Source of the DNA: Stereum hirsutum FP-91666 SS1
Taxonomy: Eukaryota; Basidiomycota; Agaricomycetes; Russulales; Stereaceae
Assembly: GCF_000264905.1 (NCBI RefSeq)
Contig: NW_006763152.1
Location: forward strand, 124,001-188,000
Length of the DNA stretch: 64,000 bases
Reading direction: 5' to 3'
Shown here: positions 1 to 11,524 of the stretch, piece by piece
How the letters are laid out: each line of letters begins with the position of its first letter
How positions within the stretch are numbered: the stretch's first letter is position 1
Notes under the pieces: model-generated
Databases searched by the model: none
Told to the model about the DNA's origin: nothing
The model's input: only the letters and a program-made list of their open reading frames with translations
Position numbers and translations under genes: made by a program

Positions 1-739
1 GAACTCACTGAGGGCAATCGTACTCGCCGAGCCTGCAGCCTGCACACATCTCAACAGCATCAACAACCAATACGCATTCGTCGGCACGAGCGCAAGTCCG
101 ACGCAGGTTAGGCAGAGGACGAGCATGCAGGCGAGGAAGAAGGGACGGCGGCCGTAGTGGTCCGCAAAGGTTCCCCAGAAGCTCGGGGCTATTCATACGT
201 TCGGCAAGTTGAAGTGTTTGTTAGTACGTCCTCGAGTGACGAGGGAGCAGGGAGGGGAGGACGTACCAACGGCTTGCATGACCATATATACTGTTATGGT
301 AAGATTGATGAGCTCGACGGAGACGTTGAATTGAGAAGCTAGAGTTGGAAGAGCGGGGAAGTAGATGTTTGAGGTGAGGGGACTAGTGTACATGAAGGAC
401 CGAACGGTTAAGGTCCATCAGTTCGACTCCAAGAGTAGTATTTGCGCAGAAGATGAATACAACAGCTAACCTGAAAGTCCCAGCAAACCCACAAATCGCG
501 ACGATGAACCATTTTTCTCCGTGTGTGAAGATACTCCTGTGATGTCCTTCGCTATCAGTAGACAGGCGTCCGTGAGCAGTAGAACTGCGACGAGAGATCA
601 ATCGTGAATCGTTTTGCGGTATCGGCGCAATACTGGTGGAGGGCTCGCCCACAACTGGTGCATGCGCAACACTATGTGCAGATGTGGGTTCTTCAATGGC
701 TTTTAGGCTCGATTTGATGACATGCTCTGATACGGGCAT
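1..739 (-). CDS. MFS transporter, DHA1/QDR-like, partial (cut by left window edge)
   Basis: N-terminal part of a multidrug-type major facilitator, presumably a plasma-membrane proton antiporter. Exons read on the minus strand are 739-471, 382-267 and 188-9; a further intron starts at base 8 and the rest lies outside the window. After a hydrophilic N-terminus comes the first membrane helix, then an SPLTSNIYFPAL block, then the DHA1 motif A region (FWGTFADHYGRRP) and a helix ending in a VQAAGSAST motif. The ATG at 739 is the first in frame; upstream the frame only offers a TTG and then a stop. The protein is clearly paralogous to the complete transporter at 8594-10706, but lacks that gene's intron inside the IYFPA...VELIN stretch. 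Substrate cannot be told from sequence. Confidence 0.88.
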
Positions 740-1491
740 GTTGACAAAGGGCTCCTCTTGAACAAGACGCGTTGCTCGACCATTCCTACTTTGAGGCAAG
801 CTTTATATTACAGGGCATCCGCACGTCGAGTCACAATTTGTCTGCTTCGATTCCACTTCCGTTCCAATAATGTCGACGAAACGTCGCGACAGCGTGGATG
901 CGTTGTGTAAACCGGGTCCGAGTGGATGAAAGCATGGGCATAGAGGCGGAACATGGCCCAAAACCACCCAAAACCGAAGAAGAAGCGCTGAGAAGGGTGC
1001 GAACGCGGCGAGAATCGGAGTCGGACACCGCTGGGCAGAGGGTTCGAGGTAGCGAGTGACCCTGAGCGGGTGCGATAGTAAAGAGATCAATTGACGACGG
1101 CGCGAAAGACTTGGGGCAATCCACGTAGATAGGAAGATAAAGACATCAATAAACATGTGTCCTTGTTCCTCAAAAGGCCTACACTTAGAAAGGTCGACAG
1201 GTGTCGATCGTTCATTAGCGTACACGAACATGCGATCTGACATCGTCCAGTGCGTATACATCTCGGCATATGTGCATGGCGACTAGCTCACGCAGGAGAA
1301 GATCTCTCTCCTCGTGGAAGGTTCTTCTCGCTGATGATGACCACTTAGGATTCAGAGCACTGGGCGAGGTTGGAGGAGCGCGTCTCGTGACTTCTATCTA
1401 TTCCGAAACGCGGGTCTAAACAGTTAAGTGAGCGATACCAAAGTTTGCGACATAAATTCGGTCTTACAATGATGGAGCATGAAGTAGCTTC
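740..1491. other. intergenic, MFS transporter to DAD2
   Basis: Upstream region of the MFS gene and downstream region of DAD2. Several open frames of 60-150 codons occur on the minus strand, but they overlap each other and have no splice-consistent continuation, family motif or convincing start. I see no gene here. Confidence 0.5.
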
Positions 1492-1988
1492 CTAGCGCTG
1501 ATTGTCAGTCTGTATCTCATCCATGGGGACACGAACAAGGCGTTCCCCTGCGGGTGGCGCTGGAACGTCCTCCTCCTCTTCACGTATCTGTTCCCTGGTG
1601 GATACTTAAAATCCTTCGGTCAGAAGATTTCATCGAATATGTGTTCGGTACGTTTGACTTACAGAAAGTCTCCAGAATCTTGAACATCTGGGGCCACTGC
1701 GCGAGAACCTGGCCGTGCACTTTGGTCATGGTAGTATCAGCACCAAGAACCGATAGATAAAGCGAAACAAAAATTGTCACCTATCCCAGCATCAGCCATA
1801 ACATCACAGTCTGCGCTCAGGCCCTCAATCCGCTTCACGAACATAGCACTGGCGCGATCGAGTGCGCATACCGCATCGTATTCTTTCTTCTTCTCGCTGA
1901 GCCGCGACAAAGCTGCTGCGCTTGGAGCTTGCGACTGAGAGCCTCCGGTAATGTGTGAGGCGCGTAACGATGCTTTTGGATGGGCCAT
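1492..1988 (-). CDS. DAD2: DASH/Dam1 complex subunit Dad2
   Basis: Small kinetochore protein, about 125 residues, from three exons: 1988-1781, 1719-1663 and 1604-1492. Dad2 is part of the fungal DASH (Dam1) complex that couples kinetochores to spindle microtubules. The family pattern is visible: a helical LSEKKKEYDAV segment, an IEGLSADCDVMADAG segment with the diagnostic MAD(G/A) motif, then VHGQVLAQWPQMFKI, matching the usual VLxNWxxVLRAI block. An acidic tail ends in PMDEIQTDNQR. The two introns (61 and 58 bases) have CTGAT/CTGAC branch sites, and the chosen acceptors are the only ones that keep both the family block and the acidic tail in frame. Recognition rests on the pattern of conserved residues, not on a search. 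Confidence 0.8.
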
Positions 1989-2430
1989 AATTACTCTCGT
2001 GCACGTTGCCTACAGGATTTATCGTGTCTCAGTCAAGTTGTGGTTGGGGATAAAGGAGGTTTGCTGAGGTCAGCGACGCGTCTGTGGCGCAAGCCCTTGA
2101 GCTTGAGCCGGGTTGCCGGGCCCCGAGGCCAGAGTCCCACAGCCGTAATGATACAGGTTCGTTACAAACTTGCTCTTGACCTCCACCATCCTCTACACCT
2201 GGCCTGTCCTACGATAACACACCAACGGGATATAGCTGGTACGAGGACTAATAGGTGTACAGGAAATGTACAATTGATCTAATGACTATATAGTTCTTCT
2301 GCCATTGAGATAGACGCTTGCCTTGCGCGGACAGAGTGTTTTGTCGGACTGAGGACTCTCAGGCCGTATCCTTGCTTCCCAACTCCAGTTCGTTAGCTGA
2401 GACGAGCTCTTTGGCTGAGAATACCTGAAT
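1989..2430. promoter_or_regulatory. divergent promoter region DAD2 / MED14
   Basis: 442-base spacer between two head-to-head start codons, so it should hold both promoters. No clear TATA box or other motif stands out. Confidence 0.5.
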
Positions 2431-5400
2431 ATGACTCTCAATGGAACCAATCTCACCGCCACCACATCCCAGCAACCCATGTCACAATCGACACCGCCAT
2501 CTCTGCCCCAAGACTTCCTGATTGACGGGCTGCTACCCCACACAAATGGTTTCGACGAGCATGAACCACCAATAGAGTTGCTGGAGAGGGAACTGCCTAT
2601 GGTCTGGGATGGTCAGTTCCCGCTGGGAGATTTGGTCCAGCGAGTGGTCCAAGCATGCTATGCCGAGTTGAGCGAGATGGCTGAAACGTGAGTCTTGTTC
2701 ACTTCGGATTCTGGCCTCTTCATGAATGCGTGCGCCGTGCAATATATGTTCTTCCTTTTTGGATCCCTACATGCAACATGCAAACTTGCCCTGTCCAGTT
2801 GAACTCGGAACTTGTGTGTGAGTTGGACTGAGGTGTCGCTGTGGCACAAGTTTTGGGTGGCGTAAGATATTATGACGTCCGAGACATCACAACATGATCA
2901 TACCTGCAGATATTGTTCACAACTGACACCTTTGATCCTATATCTAGCTTACCTGGGATGTCGGACACCGCTCGAAAACGAAAAATAGCAGATTTCGTGG
3001 TCCACTGGAAAAAACAAATCGTTAAACTGTACGCCGTGGCCAAATGGTCAAGAGATGCTGACATTGTACAGAAATGCATGGTAGGTCTCCTACTGTCCCT
3101 CAGCTAGCAGTTATTTTTGACAGTAGATGGTCTCGAATAGAATATTACAGCGTTCTTGATGACTCAAAATCAGCAGTTCGAGCATGCCATCGAGGCTATC
3201 AAAAACGCAAGGAACCAACTGGATCCATCACGGTATGCCTGATTCTTGCACACTAGTGGCTCAGAGCTCAGACCAATGCCGTTAAACAGACTACGAAATC
3301 ACGACCTCCTAACATCTCTGGACGTACTGACGACTGGGTCGTATCGACGATTACCTTCAGCAATCAAGGTGGGCCCACCCCCATTCTCCATCTCGGTAGA
3401 AGCTGACATCGCGCTGCGACTACCCTCAGAGCTTCATCATACCACCGACACCTCTCACAGACGCGGAAGTGGCGAAGACAATGTCTGATATAGAGGCTCT
3501 CATCCGGTATCGACTGCGGATGCAGGAACTTGTACCTGTTGAGATGTCGAGGTATCGAATAGGTTTGTGCTTTTGTTCTCCCTTCCGAACTGGGAATGCT
3601 ATCTATGCGAAGCTCGTGATGCTGACAATGGCGCTACAGCGGACGGCCGGGTATTCTTCACCGTTCCGAAGCTATTCGAGTGTTCCCTGTCTTTACAGGG
3701 AGGCAAGAAGAATGACGGGTGGTTCTTCGTGCACGTCGAGTTTCTCTTCAATGTCGGGGGTGATCACACTGGCATGCAGGGTATACCATATCTTCTCTGG
3801 TTTCTTTGCATATTCCTCATCCTATAATCTTGCGCACAGAGTTTCCTCGAATACCAAGCGGGATTCTGAAACAACACTTGACCAATGAAGCGGACTCGCA
3901 ACTAGGTCATTATTTACCATTCTCACAAGACTTACAGCTGCCGCCGGGTGTTGAACTTCCACCACGACCACAACTGCCTGAAGGAGTTATCGACTCACCG
4001 CTTATACGGGTGTATAACTTCCTTCGTGAGTTGTTCGCATAATCTTTGGACAGTGCTAGACTGACGAAGCGAAACTGACTGTATGTGCAGAGATCATGTC
4101 GATGTCGTATCAACTTGAGATCCTTTGCTACCAGGTGAGTAGTTCCTTCTGGCAAGGATGTGTGACCGGCGTGAGGGACGAGACTGATGGCGCGAGGATG
4201 CTTTTGTAGGCTGAGCGCCTACGATCGCTAGGCTGGGCCGACTTCTTGAGGGTGGTGATGAGCAGGGATCGTAAGACACTGACCATCACATACTGGATGT
4301 ACGCCCCCCATCCTTTACCAAGAGCTCTCTGCACTACTGACATCCCCCCTTCCCTTCCACCCCTTTCCGTAGCCGCAAACCGCTACCTACGGGTCCCAAT
4401 GCCCCCCGCATCAAACCCGCGAAACTCCCACCACACGGCGGAACCCTTACCATTTCGCTTGTCTCCTCTCCAGCACCGCGACGTTCACCACGGTCTCGTG
4501 TTCTTGCCGAGATCCAGGAAAAGACGAAGTTGAAGGCGAGACTGGGGAGGAAACCGTCGGATGAGGTAGAGGGAATGATGTGGGAAGTTACTTGGAAGCC
4601 GGAGGTTACGGCGTTAGGGGTGGACAGGATTCCGAGGGAGGATGCCGTGTTGATGGAGAAGGAGGTCGTTGTGGTGCGTGAACCTCCTCCGGGGAATCTC
4701 ATGGAATTGTTACCCTCAGATACTGATTAGTGGCTGCTTGGTTGATTGGCCGATATAGGATGCGGATGATTTGGATCTGGAGAGCATGTTGAGGAAGGTC
4801 ATCGAAAAGCACTCAAGAGGAATCCTCAAAGAGATCTACTCGAGGCTTATGCGTATGGTCGTGTTCTCCGCACCCGGATCTGTCATACTCACCACCCAAG
4901 GTATGCACACACAACCTTCCTGAGTGTTATCACATCTCCCTCTCTCTTCTCCTTGCATGGCATAAATAACTCCTATGACAATACAGACAACGAAATGGCT
5001 CTCCGCGTCCACCTTTGCGCTGACGAACTAGTTATCATCACCATCGACATCCGAATTGGCGAACTGAATCTGCGAGATACGGGCGATTTAGGCGCGGCAG
5101 GACGAGGGCAGAGATATGCGGTGATCACGGATAAGATCAACGAGAATCCGACAATGTTGCTGGATGCGCTTGTCAGACTCAGAATGACCGTATGTCCCTC
5201 GTTGTCCTTCCTCCTTGCTCTCTTAGGACGGAGACGAGATATTGACGTCGCCTTTGTGTGTCGGTGTCGGTAGACCATCGTCGAACTTGCTGAACAAAAG
5301 GCAAATTATTTGGGCATGCAAACGTATAGACAGAGAAACTTCTCACGCGAAGGTTTGTCCGCCCTGTCTCTTTGCAAGATCGACGCTCACATCATCCCAT

Positions 5401-7512
5401 CCACATAGAATTCGCGAAACTCGGCCCAACAGCCCGCAGTCTACTCTTCATCCAACTCACGCCCTTCCCAAATCACTACCTCGTCCTCGTGGTCACGGAT
5501 GACGACTTCCGGTACGCGCTCATTAACGTTACGATCGTGCCGGATAGTATGTATCAGAGCTTGGTCATGGAGGATATTGGATGGTTGGATGTCGCGAGGA
5601 TATGCCAACCGCCACAGGTACCAGTCGCGGGTGAGGGTGAAGGCGGGAAAGTGTCGCTGGACCCGAAAGGCCAGAATGTTGGGCCAGGTGCTATGGTGGG
5701 AGATGCATCTTTGAGTCGATTTAGGATCGAGACGAGGGTCCTAAGGGAACTTTATGCTTACTGCTGGTGAGTCGCTCCATTCTTGTGTTCGTTGTGGCGT
5801 TACCAGCCCTTGCTTACTGTCGTCGTCATTTTCGATTCAGTGCACGAGTGGCCCACACCAAAGTCGAGAAGCAGTTCAAGGCCCGCGGCATCCCTTACGC
5901 CCACGTCAGCTCTGCTCAAACCAACCTCTCATCCCTTCCTTCCTCCCTCGACCACCTCCATTCCGCCCTCTCACACACAATCCCATCCCTCTGCGTCCAA
6001 TCCTCGGACATCCTCTCCGGATCGCCGGCATTCGAAGCCGCCATGCCCAATATCCGTATAATACCTCTCTCCTGGTGGTCCACCACCTCTTCTACCCAAC
6101 CCTCTTCCTTCTCTTCTTCGTCTTCCTCTATGTCATTCTACTCCGGTGGAACGAGGAGTAGTGGCGATCCACCACCGCAGGTCGTCACGTGCGTGAAACT
6201 GAAGTACGTGCAGCAACCTGTGGGGAGGAGAGCTGGGCTGGGGAAAGGTGTGATTAGGCCGTCGAAGAGGATCGTTTATGATGCGAATGAGGCGGTTGTC
6301 TGTTTTTTGGCGGATGAAGTCGAAGGTTGTGTCACAGAGTTCCTGGAGGAATGGGCGAAGGTGTCGAAGATTGTTGTGATCGCGAGGGAAGGTAAGCACT
6401 CGACATCGTCTTCTTGTGTAAAAATAAACGTTGAGGACTGATGGAATATACGTATACAGTCGCGAAGATGGCGAAGGAGAAGCAGTGGCAGGACGTCAGG
6501 CTTCTGTCGTTCGATTTGCAGACTGTCGAGTTTGCTTATGCATTGGTTCGTTCATCAAGCCTTTAACAGTGTTGTGACCGGACTTACATTATATACTTGT
6601 CTATAGGACTACACCGTATCTATCACCTGCACCGACCAACTCAGTACCTCCGGCGGAACGTACAACCTTCACTTCTCACGTATCCCATCAACACCCTCCA
6701 CCGCCACGTCCGATAGCCAGCCTCCCTTTTCAGCTACAACAACCTCCTCCCCTCGAGGATACAACCCGCATACCGACGCCCAGGCTTTCTTCCGTAGTCT
6801 CCTTCGTCAAGGAAGGCTCTCTACTGCTTTACCTTCGCTTGTGTCCGTTCTTCGAGATACGGTTCCTGTTGTGGAAGTATTGGAAGGAATCCGTGCCGAA
6901 GTCGAGCAATGGAGCGCCGCATTGGACAAGGATGCGATGGACGTGGATTCGTCTCCTGGCAAGGGGAAGGGCAAAGAGAAAGAGAAGGAGAAAGGGTTGT
7001 CAGACGTGGATACCTTCCCAAAGGCCGCGGGTTGGTGGCGAGTCGACTTTAGGACGAACGTAGAGGGTGGGAAGCAAGCGAGACACGCCCTCGATTTCAG
7101 ACTTATGAAAGGAGGACGTGTTGGCATACTCGACGCCTCACACTCCCTTTTCCTGTCGACGCCTTCGTCTTCCTCCACATCAACCTCCTCTCTATCGGCC
7201 TCGACTTCGGCGTCCGCGCTATCGCAGGCAAATTCGCACTCGCACCTGCACTCTGATAAGGACAGGGAGAGCGCGTTGCTCCTGCAGCCTATTCCGAAGC
7301 TGAAACAGTTGTTAGTGGACGCTGTTAAGGAGGTCAAGGCTCAGGAGGGCACGAGGATAGAGGGGAAAGTGGCCGTTGTGGATGTGGGTGTCGTATGTGG
7401 GATTGAGGATGTGAAAGAGATAGGGAGTAGGGTTTGGGCTGGAATCGTGAAGGAGTTAGGTGCTGGGAAGGGTGTGGGCTCGGGTATTACAGCTAGTGCA
7501 GCTGTCAAGTGA
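2431..7512 (+). CDS. MED14: Mediator complex subunit 14 (Rgr1)
   Basis: Backbone subunit of Mediator, joining the head, middle and tail modules and needed for RNA polymerase II transcription; nuclear. Seventeen exons: 2431-2687, 2948-3080, 3141-3232, 3290-3368, 3400-3562, 3640-3780, 3840-4025, 4091-4134, 4210-4298, 4373-4673, 4759-4900, 4987-5189, 5274-5352, 5409-5766, 5841-6391, 6460-6545 and 6607-7512. They sum to 3,810 bases, 1,269 residues, with every junction in frame. The MED14 N-terminal domain is clear: an LIDGLLPH-like start, RKRKIADFVVHWKKQIVKLY, then the CMNITAFLMTQNQQFEHAI block and the RNHDLLTSLDVLTTGSY/RLP segment. The C-terminal half is less conserved, with a lysine-rich low-complexity stretch near residue 1085 and Ser/Thr-rich runs near 1160. 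Exon 8 is only 44 bases. Divergent from DAD2. Confidence 0.93.
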
Positions 7513-8593
7513 GACCACCAGCCACGGGAGGCGTCGACGTTGTATTATTATTGTTTGATTGCTTGCATTACTTTCTAACTATGAGACGGTTTCAGATCAG
7601 AACGCATTCAATGACTCCTCTGCCGTGCACCCGCCGGAAGTTAGTAGACATGGGATGAGTAATGACTGAGCCTTTCTTCTACTGTTCCATGCACTCCAAG
7701 GCCATCCCCTTAAGCCTGGTGGTGAAGCTTTGAAGACCGGTTGGGTGAAACATAATCATTGTATGACTGCTGATACATTGTCCTAGGACTGACGGATCCA
7801 ACGTGCACGTTCTGATAGTCTGACTCTGCAGAAGCAGGATAGAGTGGATCGTTGTAATGATGACGCTTAGTTACTCGCTCCAAGGTCGCTTCTGCAGACG
7901 GAGAGGGAGGCCGCAATGTCTAAATGCATTCAAAGCTTTAAATTCGGACTCGGAGGACGAGGGTCGGTTCGCGGTCGGCCTCACACAGTCTTCTATGATT
8001 AGTCCACGAGCAAGTCACTCTAACCCTTGTACCGAGATTTGCGTGTGTAAAGTAGCTCATCGCCCCCTTCTCTCCGCTGTGAGCGCCACTAGTACTGTCG
8101 TACGCCACTATTACAAGTGGACCGCCGGGAGACACGTAATTTGCCGGTCGTCCGGACCTCGCCTGGCTAATAACAGTGTTCGAACTTCTTTTGTGTGCTA
8201 CTTCCATCTCCGAGTCGGCTTCAAAGAGAACACACGAATACATCTCCCAGCCTTTTCAGCTCACTGAAAGCGCAGACAACATACCATAACGCTCTTTAGC
8301 ACTGGCAGGTACAAATATTGCCGCTGGTAAAAATTAAATCACGAATCGGCGGCTATCGCTCTCACGGGACGACCCACCTCGTTGACTCGACTCAGTTTGT
8401 GCTATGTTTACTATCCGGATCGTGGGTTGGTTCATTGCGACGCTACCGACGCATCGCCGACGGGATCAAACTGGGGGAACCGGAAGGCAGGCCACAGGGC
8501 ATATAAGGGCCTTGCCAATTCCGGTCCTGCACTTTCCTTCAACTTCATCCTCTGGCTCTTCTGGTCTAGGGTTGGCTCCTTCAATCTCTTACC
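7513..8593. other. intergenic, MED14 to MFS transporter
   Basis: About 1.1 kb holding the MED14 3' region and the MFS promoter. A 68-codon minus-strand frame at 7916-7710, rich in Ser/Tyr/Pro, has mildly coding-like composition and could be the last exon of a decayed gene. No upstream exon could be joined to it, so it is not called. Confidence 0.4.
8502..8507 (+). promoter_or_regulatory. TATA box of the MFS transporter gene
   Basis: TATAAG sits 92 bases upstream of the ATG at 8594, a normal distance for fungal TATA-type promoters. Predicted from position and sequence only. Confidence 0.45.
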
Positions 8594-10706
8594 ATGTCGC
8601 AGCGCGAATCTGTAGGCTCTGGATCTGGTCGGGACGTCACTCCAACGCCCGATGACAACAAGTCTACCAAGGGACATGACGAAAAATCTACTGTTGGGCA
8701 GGAGGCGTCGGTGACACCGCCAGCTTCGGGTTCCCAGGAGAGGCCGTATAGCGTCTTCACGGCCAGAGAAAAGTGGTTCTTAGTGGCGTTGTGTGGTCTT
8801 GCTGCCATGTATAGGTCTGTATTTTCTTCTCCTTCTTTGTATTGTTCTTTTTTATACCCCACACTTGACTGAAACGCCGTCTCTCGTAGTCCTCTCACCG
8901 CGAATATATATTTCCCAGCTATTCCCACTATCGCCGATGCATTCCACAAAAGGTGTGTATATTATAACAATTATAATAAGTTGGATCTCTTATTAGTAAT
9001 TGAACATGTAGTGTCGAATTGATTAATCTTTCCGTGACTGTGTATATGGTTGTTCAAGCTATTGCGCCGATGGTTTGGGGCACACTAGGAGACTATTGGG
9101 GGCGCAGACCATTGTTCCTTCTCTGCATGCTGATCCTCGCCCTGTCATCCATGGGGTTGGCTTTGACGCCTACTTCGGCATATTGGCTTCTCATGCTGCT
9201 GCGTGCGGTACAAGCAGGGGGCTCTGCGAGTACAGTGTCTCTCAGTGAGAAAACTCCCCACTTTTGCGAGGGTCAATTGTATACTGACGTGCGACGGACA
9301 GGTGTCGGCGTGATCGCAGATATTGCGAATCCTGGCGAGCGGGGAATGTTCGTCGGTGTTATGACGCTCGGTGGTGTGGTGAGTTCTCGTTTGGCAACGG
9401 ATTTGATGAAGAAATATTGTTGACCTAAAATTCTCCCAGCTGGGTCCGTGTATAGGGCCAGTAATCGGTGGCGGACTCTCGCAAGGGCTGGGATGGAGGT
9501 ACGTGATATATTCTAGCTTCAAATAGAAATTTCCCCGCTCACCTCTTTCAGGTCGATCTTCTGGTTTATTTGTATCGCTGCTGCCTTATCCTTCGTGTGG
9601 ATGCTTTGGTATATACTTTCTTCAAGACCCCTCCTGCTCAAATATTCTCTAACAGAAACTCGCAGCGTTCTTCCTGAAACGCTTCGCTCCATCGTCGGAG
9701 ATGGCAGTATTCGGCCACCCCCCCTCAACATGCCTCTCATCCCCATTATCGGCCGCAAATCACGCTCAGCCGTCTTACCCGACGCCGCAACGAAGCCTCC
9801 TCCTAAACCCTTCTCAAACCCACTCCGCCTCTTTTTGAATCCCGATATCGTCGTTCTACTCCTGTTTAACGGCATCCTTTACGCAGCTTTCTACTCCGTC
9901 ACCGCCACTCTTTCCACTCTTTTCTCGGAAGCATATCCTTTCCTCTCCGAAACAGACCTCGGGCTGGCTTTTCTTGCCATCAGCGGTGGAATGCTCATCA
10001 GCTCGGTGTCCGTGGGGAAATGGCTCGATAGGGATTATGCGATGTTTAAAGCGAAGATGGCGGCGAAGGCGAAGGCCGATAAGGAGAACGGTATAGATGA
10101 CGGCGCAGAGGATGCTGCGGGGAGGGATAAAGATGGGAATATTGATCCGAAGTTCCCGATTGAGAGGGCGAGGTTGAGGACGATGCCGATTTCGCTTGGG
10201 ATTTATATCGCGTGTTTAGCGGGATACGGGTGGTGTTTGCAGGCGAAGGTGAATATTGCGGGACCTTTGGTGCTGCAAATCATCAGTACGTTCTATTCCA
10301 ATCTCTCCTGTTCGCGGCGAGGAGGGCGGACACCAAAGACTAACTCAAAATGACCTGTCGCAGTTGGTTATACTTCCAACGCAGTCATGAACACGATTTC
10401 CATATTGCTCGTCGACCTCTTCCCCAAGCAAGGGGGAACTATCACTGGTTGTGTGAGCCTTCCATTTAGTTCTCTCGTCAAATCTCGATGACTTACTCCT
10501 TACTCTAGAACAACCTCGTCCGATGCGGTCTCGGTGCAGCCCTTGTGTCCGTCATCGATCTAATCCTCGAAGCACTAGAGCCGGGCTGGACATACGTCGT
10601 AATGGCAGCGATGTGTGTCGCCGTTAGCCCACTCCTGTTTGTGGCGATACACTTTGGGCCGAGATGGAGGGAAGAGAGGAGACGGAGAGTGAGTGGTCAA
10701 ACTTAG
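8594..10706 (+). CDS. MFS transporter, DHA1 family, QDR-like
   Basis: Drug:H+ antiporter type transporter, probably in the plasma membrane. Nine exons: 8594-8814, 8890-8952, 9012-9244, 9302-9378, 9440-9498, 9552-9608, 9666-10285, 10364-10452 and 10509-10706; 538 residues in frame. A hydrophilic N-terminus of about 60 residues is followed by helix 1, the SPLTANIYFPAIPTIADAF block, motif A (WGTLGDYWGRRP) and the antiporter motif C (LGPCIGPVIGGGLSQGLGWR). The six-helix halves are joined by a proline-rich then Lys/Ala-rich charged loop. The last exon ends in a basic tail (RWREERRRR). It is the same subfamily as the truncated transporter at the left edge, about 7.9 kb away on the opposite strand. 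Possible substrates (drugs, polyamines, organic acids) cannot be separated by sequence. Confidence 0.92.
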
Positions 10707-11018
10707 AGCCTTCGTGTTGCGAGTTCCTTCCTATAATTACGGGTGTGAGATTAGACCGCGTGTGTCGTGAATCGACAATGAGTACATACATACAGGGCTA
10801 AGGCTCAATATTGAGGGTGATCTTGGGACGTATGAGATGTACACGCCTCGAGAGTCTGGTCTGGTTTGTCTTTATTACGATTTATCTCGGGTACTGCAAC
10901 ACGAACGTCCTACATACGCTTTGTGAGCTTACAGCCAGCGAAATTGATAGTCAGTGATAGTGTACTTCCAGAAATAAATCATAAGGAATAAAAAGTAATA
11001 GCAAGGATGTTACATGAC
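10707..11018. other. intergenic, MFS transporter to tRNA-Asp
   Basis: 3' flank of the MFS gene and 3' flank of the tRNA. Apart from the tRNA terminator no feature is seen. Confidence 0.5.
10990..10995 (-). terminator. RNA polymerase III T-run terminator of tRNA-Asp
   Basis: A run of five T residues on the minus strand lies about 25 bases downstream of the tRNA 3' end. Confidence 0.6.
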
Positions 11019-11112
11019 CTCCCTGGCGGGGAGTCGAACCCCGCTCTCGCGCGAATAATTCCCGACGCCATCTATGACAGGCGCGTGTACTAATCCGATA
11101 TACTACCAGGGA
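11019..11112 (-). tRNA. tRNA-Asp (GUC) with a 21-base intron
   Basis: Acceptor strands TCCCTGG (5') and CCAGGGA (3') pair fully, with discriminator G. The D-arm contains TAGTATA...GGATTAGTA, and the T-arm is GCGGGGTTCGACTCCCCGC with a perfect B box. Anticodon GTC lies at 11078-11076. The anticodon stem CGCGC/GCGCG closes only if the 21 bases 11074-11054 are removed as a canonical tRNA intron one base 3' of the anticodon, which restores the seven-base loop CTGTCAC. Mature length is 73 bases; CCA is not encoded. Confidence 0.95.
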
Positions 11113-11524
11113 CCTTGCTGGAGAATGCTGTACTAGTATAGATACACCGCCATCAGAGAGTTTGTCGAGGGTATACGTAGAATCTGCGCTCAACGTCGTT
11201 AATCTACGACCTCTCGTCGCCTGTAAAATTCTGGACATATTAAGACTTTATAGCCTTATTAAAGAAGTTTTTCTTGGCACGGTGAGTAGCAGAACTACCA
11301 AGCCCATGCTGAGTCCAGGTGACGGTACGAAGAAAGCTGTGTGGCGCCACAGCAGACTTTATTACCACATCAACAGAGTGCCACGTTATAGCTCAGCACT
11401 TGAGCTCAGAACCAAAAGCCCTGCTATAACGTTCACTCCGCAACCACCATATACCCCTTCTCATTACAATATCCTTGTAGTACTCGGGAGGCTTTCTGAA
11501 GTCCCCGCATCTCGTTTCCTGAAC
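11113..11524. other. intergenic, tRNA-Asp to SCY1-like gene
   Basis: 412-base spacer containing the 5' flanks of the tRNA and of the SCY1-like gene, arranged divergently. No other feature is seen. Confidence 0.5.

Noticed and set aside
803..1261. 152-codon minus-strand frame upstream of the left MFS gene
   Set aside because: Overlaps another frame of similar length, has no motif and no splice continuation, and lies in the expected promoter.
7710..7916. 68-codon minus-strand frame with Ser/Tyr-rich text
   Set aside because: Mildly coding-like but isolated, with no upstream exon; noted in the intergenic entry only.
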